Shown one piece after another: positions 1 through 5,647 of a stretch of DNA of 11,726 nucleotides. The position numbers and the translations under genes are program-made. The notes beneath the pieces are model-generated. The model saw only the letters and a program-made list of their open reading frames with translations, made no database searches and was not told where the DNA came from. Numbering within the stretch: the first letter of the stretch is position 1; each line of letters begins with the position of its first letter. Source of the stretch: JAZDLC01 sp043802345 (GTDB lineage: Bacteria; Planctomycetota; B15-G4; JADJEK01); assembly GCA_043802345.1 (NCBI GenBank), contig JAZDLC010000095.1:1-11726 (forward strand). The letters are read 5' to 3'.

Positions 1-1434
1 GTCGGGGAGCTTCACGGGGTCGATGTCGAAGACTTCGACGCCATGGAAGGTCAGCTCTGGGTTGGTCAGGACCGGGTGCCGCGTCCTGTCGAAGAATGCG
101 GAGACCCTCAGTTCAAGGTTCTCCCCCTCCGTCACATAGTCGGCAGCGCCGCCGTTGTCCGCGGCCAGCCGGTCGAGCAGCAGGGGATTGACGTCGTACC
201 CGACGCCGAAGCAGAACAACCGCGCACCGCGCCCGTTCGCCTCGCGGACCTGCTTCAGGATCCGGTCGGGCTCGACCTGGCCGATGGTGGGCAGGCCATC
301 GGTCAGGAACGGGATCACTTCCAGCCGGGCCGGATCCGGGTCCAGCATCGCGAGGGCGGTTTGGAGGGAGTCGCCGATATTCGTGCCTCCGGCGGGCCTG
401 AGGTCTTCCAGGTGGGCGATGGCTCCCCGCACCTCCTCCCGGGAGGCCCGAACCAGTCCCTGCTTGTAGCAACGCACATCGGTGGCGAAGGAGACGAGCG
501 CGAAGCGATCTTCCGGCTCCAGGCTGCGGAGCCCGAAGCTCAGGGCTCCTACTGCCTGGGTCCACTTGTCTCCCGCCATGGAACCTGACCGGTCCAGCAC
601 GAAGATCACGTCCCGCGGCTGCCGCTGGCCAGGCGCGGCATCCAGCTTCGGGGAGATCAGCAGGGCGAATGTTCCGTCCTTTGCCGGCAGCCGGTGGGTG
701 AGGAGAGACAGCCCCACGTCGCTTTCGCTACGGGCGAAGTAGAGCAGGAAGTCATCGGAGTTCCTCCCCTCGTAGGTCATCCGCGCCTTGCGGTCGCCGT
801 CGCGAACCAGATCCACGTCGTGACTGGGCGAGTAGATGGTGGAGAGGGGGAGTTCCGATTCCAGGCGAACGTCGACCGTCACCTCCGCGTTCCACTGCGC
901 CGCGAACTTGAGCGGGAGGCGCAGGGAGAAGAGGTCGCCCACCCTTTCTACCGGCGCCGCGAACCGGATTCCGATCTCCACCAGGCTGCGAGCTTCGATC
1001 GGGAAGATCGACGCCCGCAAGAGGCCGTCGTTCACATACTCCAGCAGGGCTGGATCGCGCAGGCGCCGGACGATCTCCACGTAGATCCCCTTGGCCTTTC
1101 CCGCCTCGAGAACCTCGCCTTCCACCTGCTTGCCGCCGATGCTGAGCGTCAGTCCGGTGGCAACCGCGTTTCTCGGGATCGGAAACAGGTAAGTCCCCTC
1201 GATCGTGCGATCGGATTGATTGCGGAAGCGCTGGAGGATTTCGAACTCCGCCAGATTGCCATGAACGGTGGCCCGCACGGCATGCCGCACCAGTTCCAGG
1301 CACTGGTCCTGCGGAACCGGCCGGTCGATCGGCCGGGGGCGATGATCGATGTAGATTCCCTGCGCCGAGGCGAGAGAAGGGAGGATCAACAGCAGCAGAG
1401 CGGGGAGCAGGCGGAATCGGTGCGGATTCTTCAT
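1..1434 (-). CDS. Secreted VIT + von Willebrand factor A domain protein (partial, C-terminus beyond window)
   Basis: The frame is open from an ATG at 1434 to the left window edge (478 codons, no stop), so the C-terminus is missing. Residues 1-24 form a signal peptide (basic start, Leu-rich core, ending LASA) with no lipobox cysteine, so the protein is probably exported and not lipidated. Residues about 42-162 match a VIT (vault/inter-alpha-trypsin) domain, with GTYLFPIP at 80-87 and the typical IYVEIVRRLRDPALLEYV segment at 117-134. A VWA domain starts near 275 with an intact metal-ion-dependent adhesion site: D281-R-S283-G-S285, T351 and D379. VIT/VWA proteins bind ligands or partners extracellularly through the bound divalent metal; the partner here is unknown. 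The sequence GAGGA lies 7 nt before the ATG. The gene begins 44 bases after birA on the same strand, so it may be co-transcribed with it. Confidence 0.9.
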   Translation of the reverse strand, partial: MKNPHRFRLLPALLLLILPSLASAQGIYIDHRPRPIDRPVPQDQCLELVRHAVRATVHGNLAEFEILQRFRNQSDRTIEGTYLFPIPRNAVATGLTLSIGGKQVEGEVLEAGKAKGIYVEIVRRLRDPALLEYVNDGLLRASIFPIEARSLVEIGIRFAAPVERVGDLFSLRLPLKFAAQWNAEVTVDVRLESELPLSTIYSPSHDVDLVRDGDRKARMTYEGRNSDDFLLYFARSESDVGLSLLTHRLPAKDGTFALLISPKLDAAPGQRQPRDVIFVLDRSGSMAGDKWTQAVGALSFGLRSLEPEDRFALVSFATDVRCYKQGLVRASREEVRGAIAHLEDLRPAGGTNIGDSLQTALAMLDPDPARLEVIPFLTDGLPTIGQVEPDRILKQVREANGRGARLFCFGVGYDVNPLLLDRLAADNGGAADYVTEGENLELRVSAFFDRTRHPVLTNPELTFHGVEVFDIDPVKLPD

Positions 1435-1478
1435 GGTCGGTTCCTCTCGGTTGAGAAGGTCGACCGGACAGAACCGGA

Positions 1479-2309
1479 TCAGTTCCCGGATTCTTCCCAG
1501 TTCAGGAGTTCCACCTGCCCGCCAGGCCAACGGATCCGGTTCCCCCGCCCCTCACGGATCACCACGTCCAGGTCGGGAGTGACTTCCTCGAACGTCCCGG
1601 AACGCTCCTCCGCACCCCTGCGAAAGGTAACCTGCCGGCCTGCCAGCCAGGAATGACGGTTGAACTCGGAGACGACGGCTTCCGGCCCTGATTCGTCCAG
1701 CCTCAGCAGCTCTCGCTCCAGCTCCCGAAGCAGCCGAACGAGGAAAGACGCTCTGCTCAGGTCTCTTCCACCCGCCTCCTGAACCGTGGTGGAGGTGCGC
1801 GCGAGGGGGCCGGGCGGCGGTTCCTTTCCGGGAGTCAGGTTGACGCCGATCCCCACGATCTGCACCGGTCTTTCCAGGCGGAACATCTCCGCCAGGATCC
1901 CCGCCACCTTGCGCCCGGACCGGTCGACCACGTCGTTGGGCCAGCGAATCCAGAGGCGTGCGCCGCTCTCTTCGCCGACCCTCAGGACCGACAGGGCGGC
2001 CAGCAGGGTCGCGATCGGAGGAATCCGCAGAGGCGGGTCGGGGGCGAGAATGACGGACGTCGCAAGGGAGGAGGCCCTGGGGGACCACCAGGTCCTGCCC
2101 CGGGTGCCCCGGCCATGGCGCTGCTCCAAAGTGGTCAGTACGGTGCCATGACTCGGTCCTGCCCGCCGGGCTTCCACCAGCCCGCGGGCGTCCTGATTCG
2201 TGGAATCGGTGGCACGGGAAACCAGGCTCCTGCGGCCGAGCACCCACTCCGGGTGGTCGCCGCAAAGGTCGAGCAGGTCGTCTCCCTCCGCGCGGTCGGT
2301 CGATTCCAT
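1479..2309 (-). CDS. birA: Biotin--[acetyl-CoA-carboxylase] ligase, monofunctional BirA type
   Basis: Predicted to activate biotin with ATP and transfer it to the biotin carrier lysine of acetyl-CoA carboxylase or related enzymes. From the ATG at 2309 (276 aa), visible family motifs are DSTNQDA (35-41), the biotinyl-AMP loop GRGTRGRTWWSP (66-77), WPNDV (123-127), KVAGIL with its conserved lysine (134-139) and GIGVNL (153-158). A small C-terminal beta domain follows. There is no N-terminal helix-turn-helix, so it is an enzyme only and not an E. coli-style repressor. The start is uncertain: the frame extends upstream to TTG codons at 2345 and 2339 with a GGGAGGGG run just before them, but that run lies inside a 13-bp perfect hairpin stem. 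I preferred the first ATG, although it has only a weak ribosome site. It lies downstream of the sigma gene and upstream of the VIT/VWA gene. Confidence 0.9.
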   Translation of the reverse strand: MESTDRAEGDDLLDLCGDHPEWVLGRRSLVSRATDSTNQDARGLVEARRAGPSHGTVLTTLEQRHGRGTRGRTWWSPRASSLATSVILAPDPPLRIPPIATLLAALSVLRVGEESGARLWIRWPNDVVDRSGRKVAGILAEMFRLERPVQIVGIGVNLTPGKEPPPGPLARTSTTVQEAGGRDLSRASFLVRLLRELERELLRLDESGPEAVVSEFNRHSWLAGRQVTFRRGAEERSGTFEEVTPDLDVVIREGRGNRIRWPGGQVELLNWEESGN

Positions 2310-2343
2310 CAGCTCGAGTGGAGCGTCAGCGGGGTGCAAGAGC

Positions 2344-2396
2344 AAGCCCCTCCCGTTCGATCTCTCCCAAGAAGGGAGATGGGACGGGAGGGGCTT
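2344..2396 (-). terminator. Strong two-part hairpin after the sigma gene
   Basis: A perfect 13-bp inverted repeat (AAGCCCCTCCCGT at 2344-2356 with ACGGGAGGGGCTT at 2384-2396) encloses a second 6-bp stem (TCTCCC 2363-2368 / GGGAGA 2374-2379, loop AAGAA). It lies 32 bases after the sigma-factor stop codon, where an intrinsic terminator would be expected. On the minus strand the sequence that follows is only mildly T-rich (GCTCTTGC), so termination may be weak or partial. The stem also contains the only good purine run upstream of the alternative TTG starts of birA, so it could instead limit birA translation. Confidence 0.5.
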
Positions 2397-2427
2397 CTGG
2401 GTGTGGCTGGTCCGGACCCCCAGGCCC

Positions 2428-3315
2428 TCAGGAGAGCAGGCGCAGCCGGATCTTCTCGAGCTGCACCTTCAGTTTCGACATCACGTTGGAATGAATCTGG
2501 CACACCCGCGATTCGGTCAGACTCAGGATGTCGCCGATCTCCCTCATCGTCAGTCCCTCATAGTAGTACATGATCACGATCAACTTCTCCTTGCGGGAGA
2601 GGGTGCGCGTGATCGCATGCAGGACATCCTTCTGGCTCAGGCACTCGGCCGGGTCCAGACTGGACTTGTCCTCGATGATCTCGATCTTCTTCAGGGAGTC
2701 CTCGTCGTCCCGCTCGTCCCACTTCTCGGACAGCGAGTAGATCGCCTTGGCGGACGAGGCCTGCTTCATTTCTCCGAACTGATCCAGGGACATGCCCAGC
2801 TTCCTCGCCATCTCGAAGGCGGTGGGGCTGCGTCCCAGTTCCACCTCGAGCTGCTGCTGGGCTTTCGAAATCTGGTGTGCCTTGAGCCGCACCAGCCTGG
2901 GTACCCAGTCCTGAGACCGGAGCTCATCCAGGATCGAGCCTCGGATGCGGGTGGTGCAGTAGGTCTTGAACTTGATGCCCCGCGAGAGGTCGAAACCGTC
3001 GATGGCGTCCATGAGCCCGAAAACGCCGGCACTCTGGAGGTCTTCGAGTTCGATGCTTCTCGGGAGACTTAGCAGGAGCCTTTCTGAGATGTACCGGACC
3101 AGTGGTAGATACCGCTCGATCAACTCGTTGCGCAGGGCTTCGGAGCCGGTGCGCTTGTAGTTGCGCCAGACAGCGTCGATTTCGCTGTCCACCGAAGGCC
3201 TGCCGCTCCCTCTTGCAGTGGTGCGGTTCTGCGGCCTGTCTCCGGTTCTGGCGGCGACCTGGTCTCGATTGCGGGTTGTGGTGGTGGACTTGCCGGAGCG
3301 AGATTCCCTGGCCAT
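2428..3315 (-). CDS. RNA polymerase sigma factor, FliA/WhiG family
   Basis: An alternative sigma-70-family factor of the sigma-28 (FliA/WhiG) group, which directs RNA polymerase to flagellar, chemotaxis or developmental promoters. From the ATG at 3315 (295 aa) there is a basic, Ser/Thr/Arg-rich extension (about 1-45). Region 2 (about 69-139) includes DLQSAGVFGLMDAIDGFD and the family's FKTYCTTRIRGSILDELRSQ. Region 3 lies at about 146-213 and region 4 at about 234-288, with the helix-turn-helix beginning LTMREIGDILSLTESRV (255-271). There is no region 1.1. The start is set by GGAGG at 3322-3326, six bases before the ATG. An in-frame ATG at 3381 falls within the riboswitch aptamer and is rejected. 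The leader carries a c-di-GMP-I riboswitch. FliA and WhiG cannot be separated here: no flagellar or sporulation genes and no anti-sigma gene are in view. Confidence 0.94.
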   Translation of the reverse strand: MARESRSGKSTTTTRNRDQVAARTGDRPQNRTTARGSGRPSVDSEIDAVWRNYKRTGSEALRNELIERYLPLVRYISERLLLSLPRSIELEDLQSAGVFGLMDAIDGFDLSRGIKFKTYCTTRIRGSILDELRSQDWVPRLVRLKAHQISKAQQQLEVELGRSPTAFEMARKLGMSLDQFGEMKQASSAKAIYSLSEKWDERDDEDSLKKIEIIEDKSSLDPAECLSQKDVLHAITRTLSRKEKLIVIMYYYEGLTMREIGDILSLTESRVCQIHSNVMSKLKVQLEKIRLRLLS

Positions 3316-3330
3316 TCGGATCCTCCGAAT
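3314..3330 (-). promoter_or_regulatory. Ribosome binding site held in a start-codon hairpin
   Basis: The minus strand reads ATTCGGA-GGA-TCCGAAT, a perfect 7-bp inverted repeat with a 3-base loop. It contains the Shine-Dalgarno GGAGG (3322-3326) and the first two bases of the sigma start codon (3315-3314). If it folds, both are partly hidden from ribosomes. It lies directly after the riboswitch and its adjoining hairpin, so it may be the translational output of that switch. Its regulatory use is inferred. Confidence 0.5.
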
Positions 3331-3332
3331 AC

Positions 3333-3368
3333 GCCGCCAGCAGGCCGGGAAATGCCTGATGTGGCGGC
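3333..3368 (-). promoter_or_regulatory. Candidate riboswitch expression-platform hairpin
   Basis: GCCGCCA (3368-3362) pairs with TGGCGGC (3339-3333). After a small internal loop, CAGGC (3358-3354) pairs with GCCTG (3345-3341) around an 8-base loop. The left arm shares bases 3366-3368 with the last conserved TGCC of the c-di-GMP aptamer, so full pairing of both is mutually exclusive. No U-tract follows, which argues against an intrinsic terminator and for control of translation or Rho access. The switching direction cannot be told from the sequence. Confidence 0.45.
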
Positions 3369-3462
3369 AGCTGGCTGCCATCTCACCGCCTCATGTTCGC
3401 GGTGGCTTAGGCCCTGAAGCTTTGCGTCCTTCCCTTTCGGGAAGTTTGCCTTTTGGCAAGTT
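3363..3462 (-). promoter_or_regulatory. Cyclic-di-GMP-I (GEMM-I) riboswitch aptamer
   Basis: The minus strand carries, in order, the conserved elements of the GEMM-I class. These are GGCAAAC (3456-3450); a P2 helix CTTCCC-GAAA-GGGAAG (3444-3429) with a GNRA tetraloop; GGACGCAAAGC (3429-3419); and GGGCCTAAG (3414-3406). A P3 helix of CCACCGC (3405-3399) with GCGGTG (3390-3385) follows, then GATGGCAGCCAGCTGCC (3382-3366). CCTAAG and GATGG correspond to the two halves of the tetraloop receptor that docks the P2 GAAA loop in this family. The class binds the second messenger c-di-GMP. It lies about 50 bases upstream of the sigma-factor start on the same strand, so that gene is the evident target. 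Recognition is by consensus recall and visible pairing; a covariance-model search was not possible. Confidence 0.93.
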
Positions 3463-3484
3463 GTCCCGATCGGCGTCGGGATCC

Positions 3485-3511
3485 AACTCGTGCGGGGGAG
3501 TGTAACGAGTT
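3485..3511 (-). repeat. 7-bp inverted repeat in the riboswitch leader
   Basis: AACTCGT (3511-3505) and ACGAGTT (3491-3485) are separated by 13 bases on the minus strand. A second hairpin (TCCCGA 3481-3476 / TCGGGA 3469-3464) follows immediately before the aptamer. These could be RNA stems shaping the leader, or an operator if transcription starts downstream. No function is established. Confidence 0.35.
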
Positions 3512-3520
3512 CCTTGGCAA

Positions 3521-3575
3521 AGGAAGGATAAAAAACACAAATAATACAACCTATACAAAAGAATCTTTCAGAACA
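3521..3575 (-). promoter_or_regulatory. AT-rich probable promoter region for the riboswitch-sigma transcript
   Basis: This is the only clearly AT-rich island in an otherwise GC-rich window. On the minus strand it holds TATTAT (3546-3541), a five-of-six match to the -10 consensus, and a second candidate, TATCCT (3530-3525). I find no convincing -35 hexamer at standard spacing. The intergenic stretch 3316-3636 is explained by this island, the inverted repeats, the aptamer and the two hairpins. The bases between 3576 and 3636 show nothing I can name. Confidence 0.35.
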
Positions 3576-3636
3576 CGCCGCTCTTTCCGGAGGGGGGCAT
3601 GCCTGCTGAAGACGGATTGGGAGAATTCGCGGGTCT

Positions 3637-4146
3637 TTAGTTGGAGGTGGGTAGCCGCTGTCCCGCGAAGTAGTTCGAGGCGAACTCGCAGAACTGATCA
3701 TCGACGAAGCCGCGGAACTCCTCCCGCGACTCGTCAGAGGCCTCCACGCCCGTGGACGCGCCTTCCTGGTCCCTGCTTCGAACCGTCTTCTTGCAGTTGA
3801 CCGGGAGAGCCGTGTGGGAGGCCTCGGGGTCGATCAGGAAGGTGATACGGGAAAAGCCCTTACGCAACTGGCCGCCGTCACGAATCAGCAGGTCCTCGCA
3901 GCGCACTTCAATCTTGTACTTCCCTTCGAAGAACGACTTCGAGAGAGAGAACGCCGGGACTTCGCTGATGAACCGCTTCGCGTAGTCGAGGATGACCTTC
4001 TCGATCCTCTCGCGATGGTCGATTCGGAGTTCCAGCACCGAGGGGCAATCCAGACTGTCGGCGGGTTTGCTCGCGGCCTGATCCTCGAGTTCGCGCGTCT
4101 TGGCCTCGCGAATCTGACGCAGACGATCTTGAAAATCGGTAACCAT
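3637..4146 (-). CDS. Conserved-looking protein of unknown function (169 aa)
   Basis: I do not recognise a family. The start is the ATG at 4146, preceded by AGGAG with six-base spacing. The frame extends to a GTG at 4215 but no ribosome site supports that. The product has a charged, probably helical N-terminus (FQDRLRQIREAKTRELEDQAA, residues 5-25). A central segment alternates hydrophobic and charged residues like a small alpha/beta domain (about 40-120, including FFEGKYKIEVRCEDLLIRDG). The tail is acidic and then aromatic, ending near FASNYFAGQ. It contains four cysteines without a metal-site spacing. There is no signal peptide or membrane segment, so it is presumably cytoplasmic. It follows the apt-lipoprotein pair after a 93-base gap and precedes the riboswitch leader, so a link to the sigma factor is possible but unproven. 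Confidence 0.75.
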   Translation of the reverse strand: MVTDFQDRLRQIREAKTRELEDQAASKPADSLDCPSVLELRIDHRERIEKVILDYAKRFISEVPAFSLSKSFFEGKYKIEVRCEDLLIRDGGQLRKGFSRITFLIDPEASHTALPVNCKKTVRSRDQEGASTGVEASDESREEFRGFVDDQFCEFASNYFAGQRLPTSN

Positions 4147-4239
4147 GACCTGCTCCTGGTCGGGTGCTGTGGCAGGCGGATTGGCAGACGAACCTGAAGT
4201 CAATATATCTCGCACAAGCAGGCGTGACGGGAAATAATC

Positions 4240-5025
4240 CTAGCCGCCGCTCTTCCCGCGCTCCTGCCCGCCATCGGTCTGTTTCGAATCGGAAAGGGGC
4301 ACTTGATTCGCGAGGGCCATGCGCTCCTTCAATAGCCTCGCGTGCGCGCGTGTTCCCACGTATTTCGGAACAGCCTCATCCAGGATCGCGGCCGCCCGCA
4401 CCGGATCGGTGGGCGCGAGTTTCCGGGCCTTGCTCAGCACCTCGTCCGCGCGCGCTTCGCTCCTGAGCCTGACCATCGCCAGGAGCTCGGCGATGTCCCT
4501 GAGATCGTCGGGAACCTGCTCCGATTCCACTTGTCTCAGGTATTCGAGAGCCGCATTGAAATCGCCGCGATCCATCAGGTTGACGGCGACGTCCTTCTCC
4601 ACCTTCTTGATCTCCCGCCGCCGATCCTCGGCCGCGTTGCGAGCCGCCAGTGCGGCGCCCCGCACCTCCGTCTCGAAGGGTGTCCCCGTGAAGCTGTGCA
4701 GAATGCCGTCGATCTGCTCCGCCACCGAGTGAAGCGTCCTGCGATCAACTTCCTTCGGCAGTTCCTGAAGCCGCTTCAGGGCCCGGTCCCTTTGCTCGAA
4801 CGCTGTTTCGATCTGTGCCAGCCCCAGCTCCGCTCGGGCGCGAATCGTCCGATCCTCGCAGTTCTTCAAGAGCGCGCGGTAGTCCGAGAGAGCGCTTTCA
4901 AACGAGCCGGAGTTCTGCTTCTCCACCGCAAGGAGATACGACTCCATCTCCGGACTCCGGTCTTCACCTCGTCCGCACGAGGGGACCAGCAGGAGACCGA
5001 GAATGAACGCTCTTGGGATCGACAT
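4240..5025 (-). CDS. Lipoprotein with TPR-like helical repeats
   Basis: The ATG at 5025 gives 261 aa, starting with a short lipoprotein signal (hydrophobic core FILGLLLV, lipobox VPSC with Cys17), so the mature protein is likely membrane-anchored in the envelope. The rest is soluble and helical. Segments such as SGSFESALSDYRALLKNC and GDFNAALEYLRQVE resemble degenerate tetratricopeptide repeats, which usually serve protein-protein contact. A charged stretch around RRREIKKVEKDV may be coiled coil. The tail is polar and Gly-rich. The start codon lies only two bases after the apt stop (TGA-CC-ATG), which implies translational coupling and one operon. The frame extends further upstream into apt, but that peptide is Arg/Pro-rich shadow sequence. 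The precise function is unknown. Confidence 0.82.
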   Translation of the reverse strand: MSIPRAFILGLLLVPSCGRGEDRSPEMESYLLAVEKQNSGSFESALSDYRALLKNCEDRTIRARAELGLAQIETAFEQRDRALKRLQELPKEVDRRTLHSVAEQIDGILHSFTGTPFETEVRGAALAARNAAEDRRREIKKVEKDVAVNLMDRGDFNAALEYLRQVESEQVPDDLRDIAELLAMVRLRSEARADEVLSKARKLAPTDPVRAAAILDEAVPKYVGTRAHARLLKERMALANQVPLSDSKQTDGGQERGKSGG

Positions 5026-5027
5026 GG

Positions 5028-5543
5028 TCAGTAGGTGACGAGGGCTTCGATCTTCTGTCCCGGCAGTTTGTCGCGGCCGTTCAGGAAGGCGAGTTCCACC
5101 ACGAGCAGGGTGATGACAGCGTCTCCTCCGACACTCTTCACCAGCTTGGCGCACGCAGCCAGCGTTCCTCCCGTGGCCAGGAGATCATCAACGATCGCGA
5201 CCTTCTCTCCGGGCTTGATGGCGTCTCGATGCATCTCGATGGCGTCCGTGCCGTACTCGAGAGAGTAGGTCTCGCGCACCGTCTGGTACGGGAGCTTGCC
5301 AGGCTTCCGCACCGGAACGAACCCGATTCCGAGCTGATGGGCAAGGGCGGCGCCGAAGATGAAGCCACGAGACTCGATGCCGATGACCTTCGTGACGCCG
5401 AGACCATCCAGGCGCTCCACGAAGGCATGGATGACGCTCTGGAAGGCTGGCCCGTTCGCCAGCAGCGGCGTGATGTCCTTGAACACGATGCCCTTCTTTG
5501 GGAAGTCGGGGATGTCGCGAATCAGATTCCTGACGATCTCCAT
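5028..5543 (-). CDS. apt: Adenine phosphoribosyltransferase
   Basis: Predicted cytoplasmic purine-salvage enzyme: adenine plus phosphoribosyl pyrophosphate gives AMP plus pyrophosphate. At 171 aa it has the usual length. Visible family signatures are the N-terminal IPDFPKKGIVFKDITPLL (11-28), IGIESRGFIFGAALA (54-68), the RKPGKLPY loop (79-86) and the phosphoribosyl-binding motif VAIVDDLLATGGT (115-127), whose two aspartates (119, 120) contact the ribose. The ATG at 5543 is preceded by GGAG with six-base spacing. It is the first gene of a tight pair with the downstream lipoprotein gene. The 104-base gap to the upstream peptidase gene contains a candidate promoter and a run of nine G (nine C on the coding strand). 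Confidence 0.97.
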   Translation of the reverse strand: MEIVRNLIRDIPDFPKKGIVFKDITPLLANGPAFQSVIHAFVERLDGLGVTKVIGIESRGFIFGAALAHQLGIGFVPVRKPGKLPYQTVRETYSLEYGTDAIEMHRDAIKPGEKVAIVDDLLATGGTLAACAKLVKSVGGDAVITLLVVELAFLNGRDKLPGQKIEALVTY

Positions 5544-5591
5544 GAACGTCTCCGTTGTCCGGTGTGACGGGGGGGGGACTGCAAGGCATGG

Positions 5592-5620
5592 AACCTAGAA
5601 GATGGGCCAGCGGGGGGCAA
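5592..5620 (-). promoter_or_regulatory. Candidate promoter for apt
   Basis: On the minus strand, TTGCCC (5620-5615) and TAGGTT (5597-5592) are separated by exactly 17 bases. That is a weak but correctly spaced sigma-70-type pair upstream of apt. The predicted transcript would begin near 5585 and include the C9 tract (5577-5569). Both hexamers diverge from consensus, so this is tentative. Confidence 0.3.
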
Positions 5621-5647
5621 GGGGGAGGGGATCGCCGACGCCTGGCT

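Noticed and set aside
694..1656. A 320-codon plus-strand frame opposite the VIT/VWA and birA genes
   Set aside because: It is the shadow of two clearly recognised minus-strand proteins, and it crosses the gap between them without any domain of its own.
3316..3381. Upstream in-frame ATG at 3381 as the start of the sigma factor
   Set aside because: The ATG lies within the conserved ATGGCAGCC of the riboswitch, and the 22 extra residues are Arg/Cys-rich and unlike the family. The ATG at 3315 has GGAGG at ideal spacing.
5026..5154. N-terminal extension of the lipoprotein gene into apt
   Set aside because: The extension is antisense-like Arg-rich sequence overlapping apt, while the ATG at 5025 starts a proper lipoprotein signal two bases after the apt stop.
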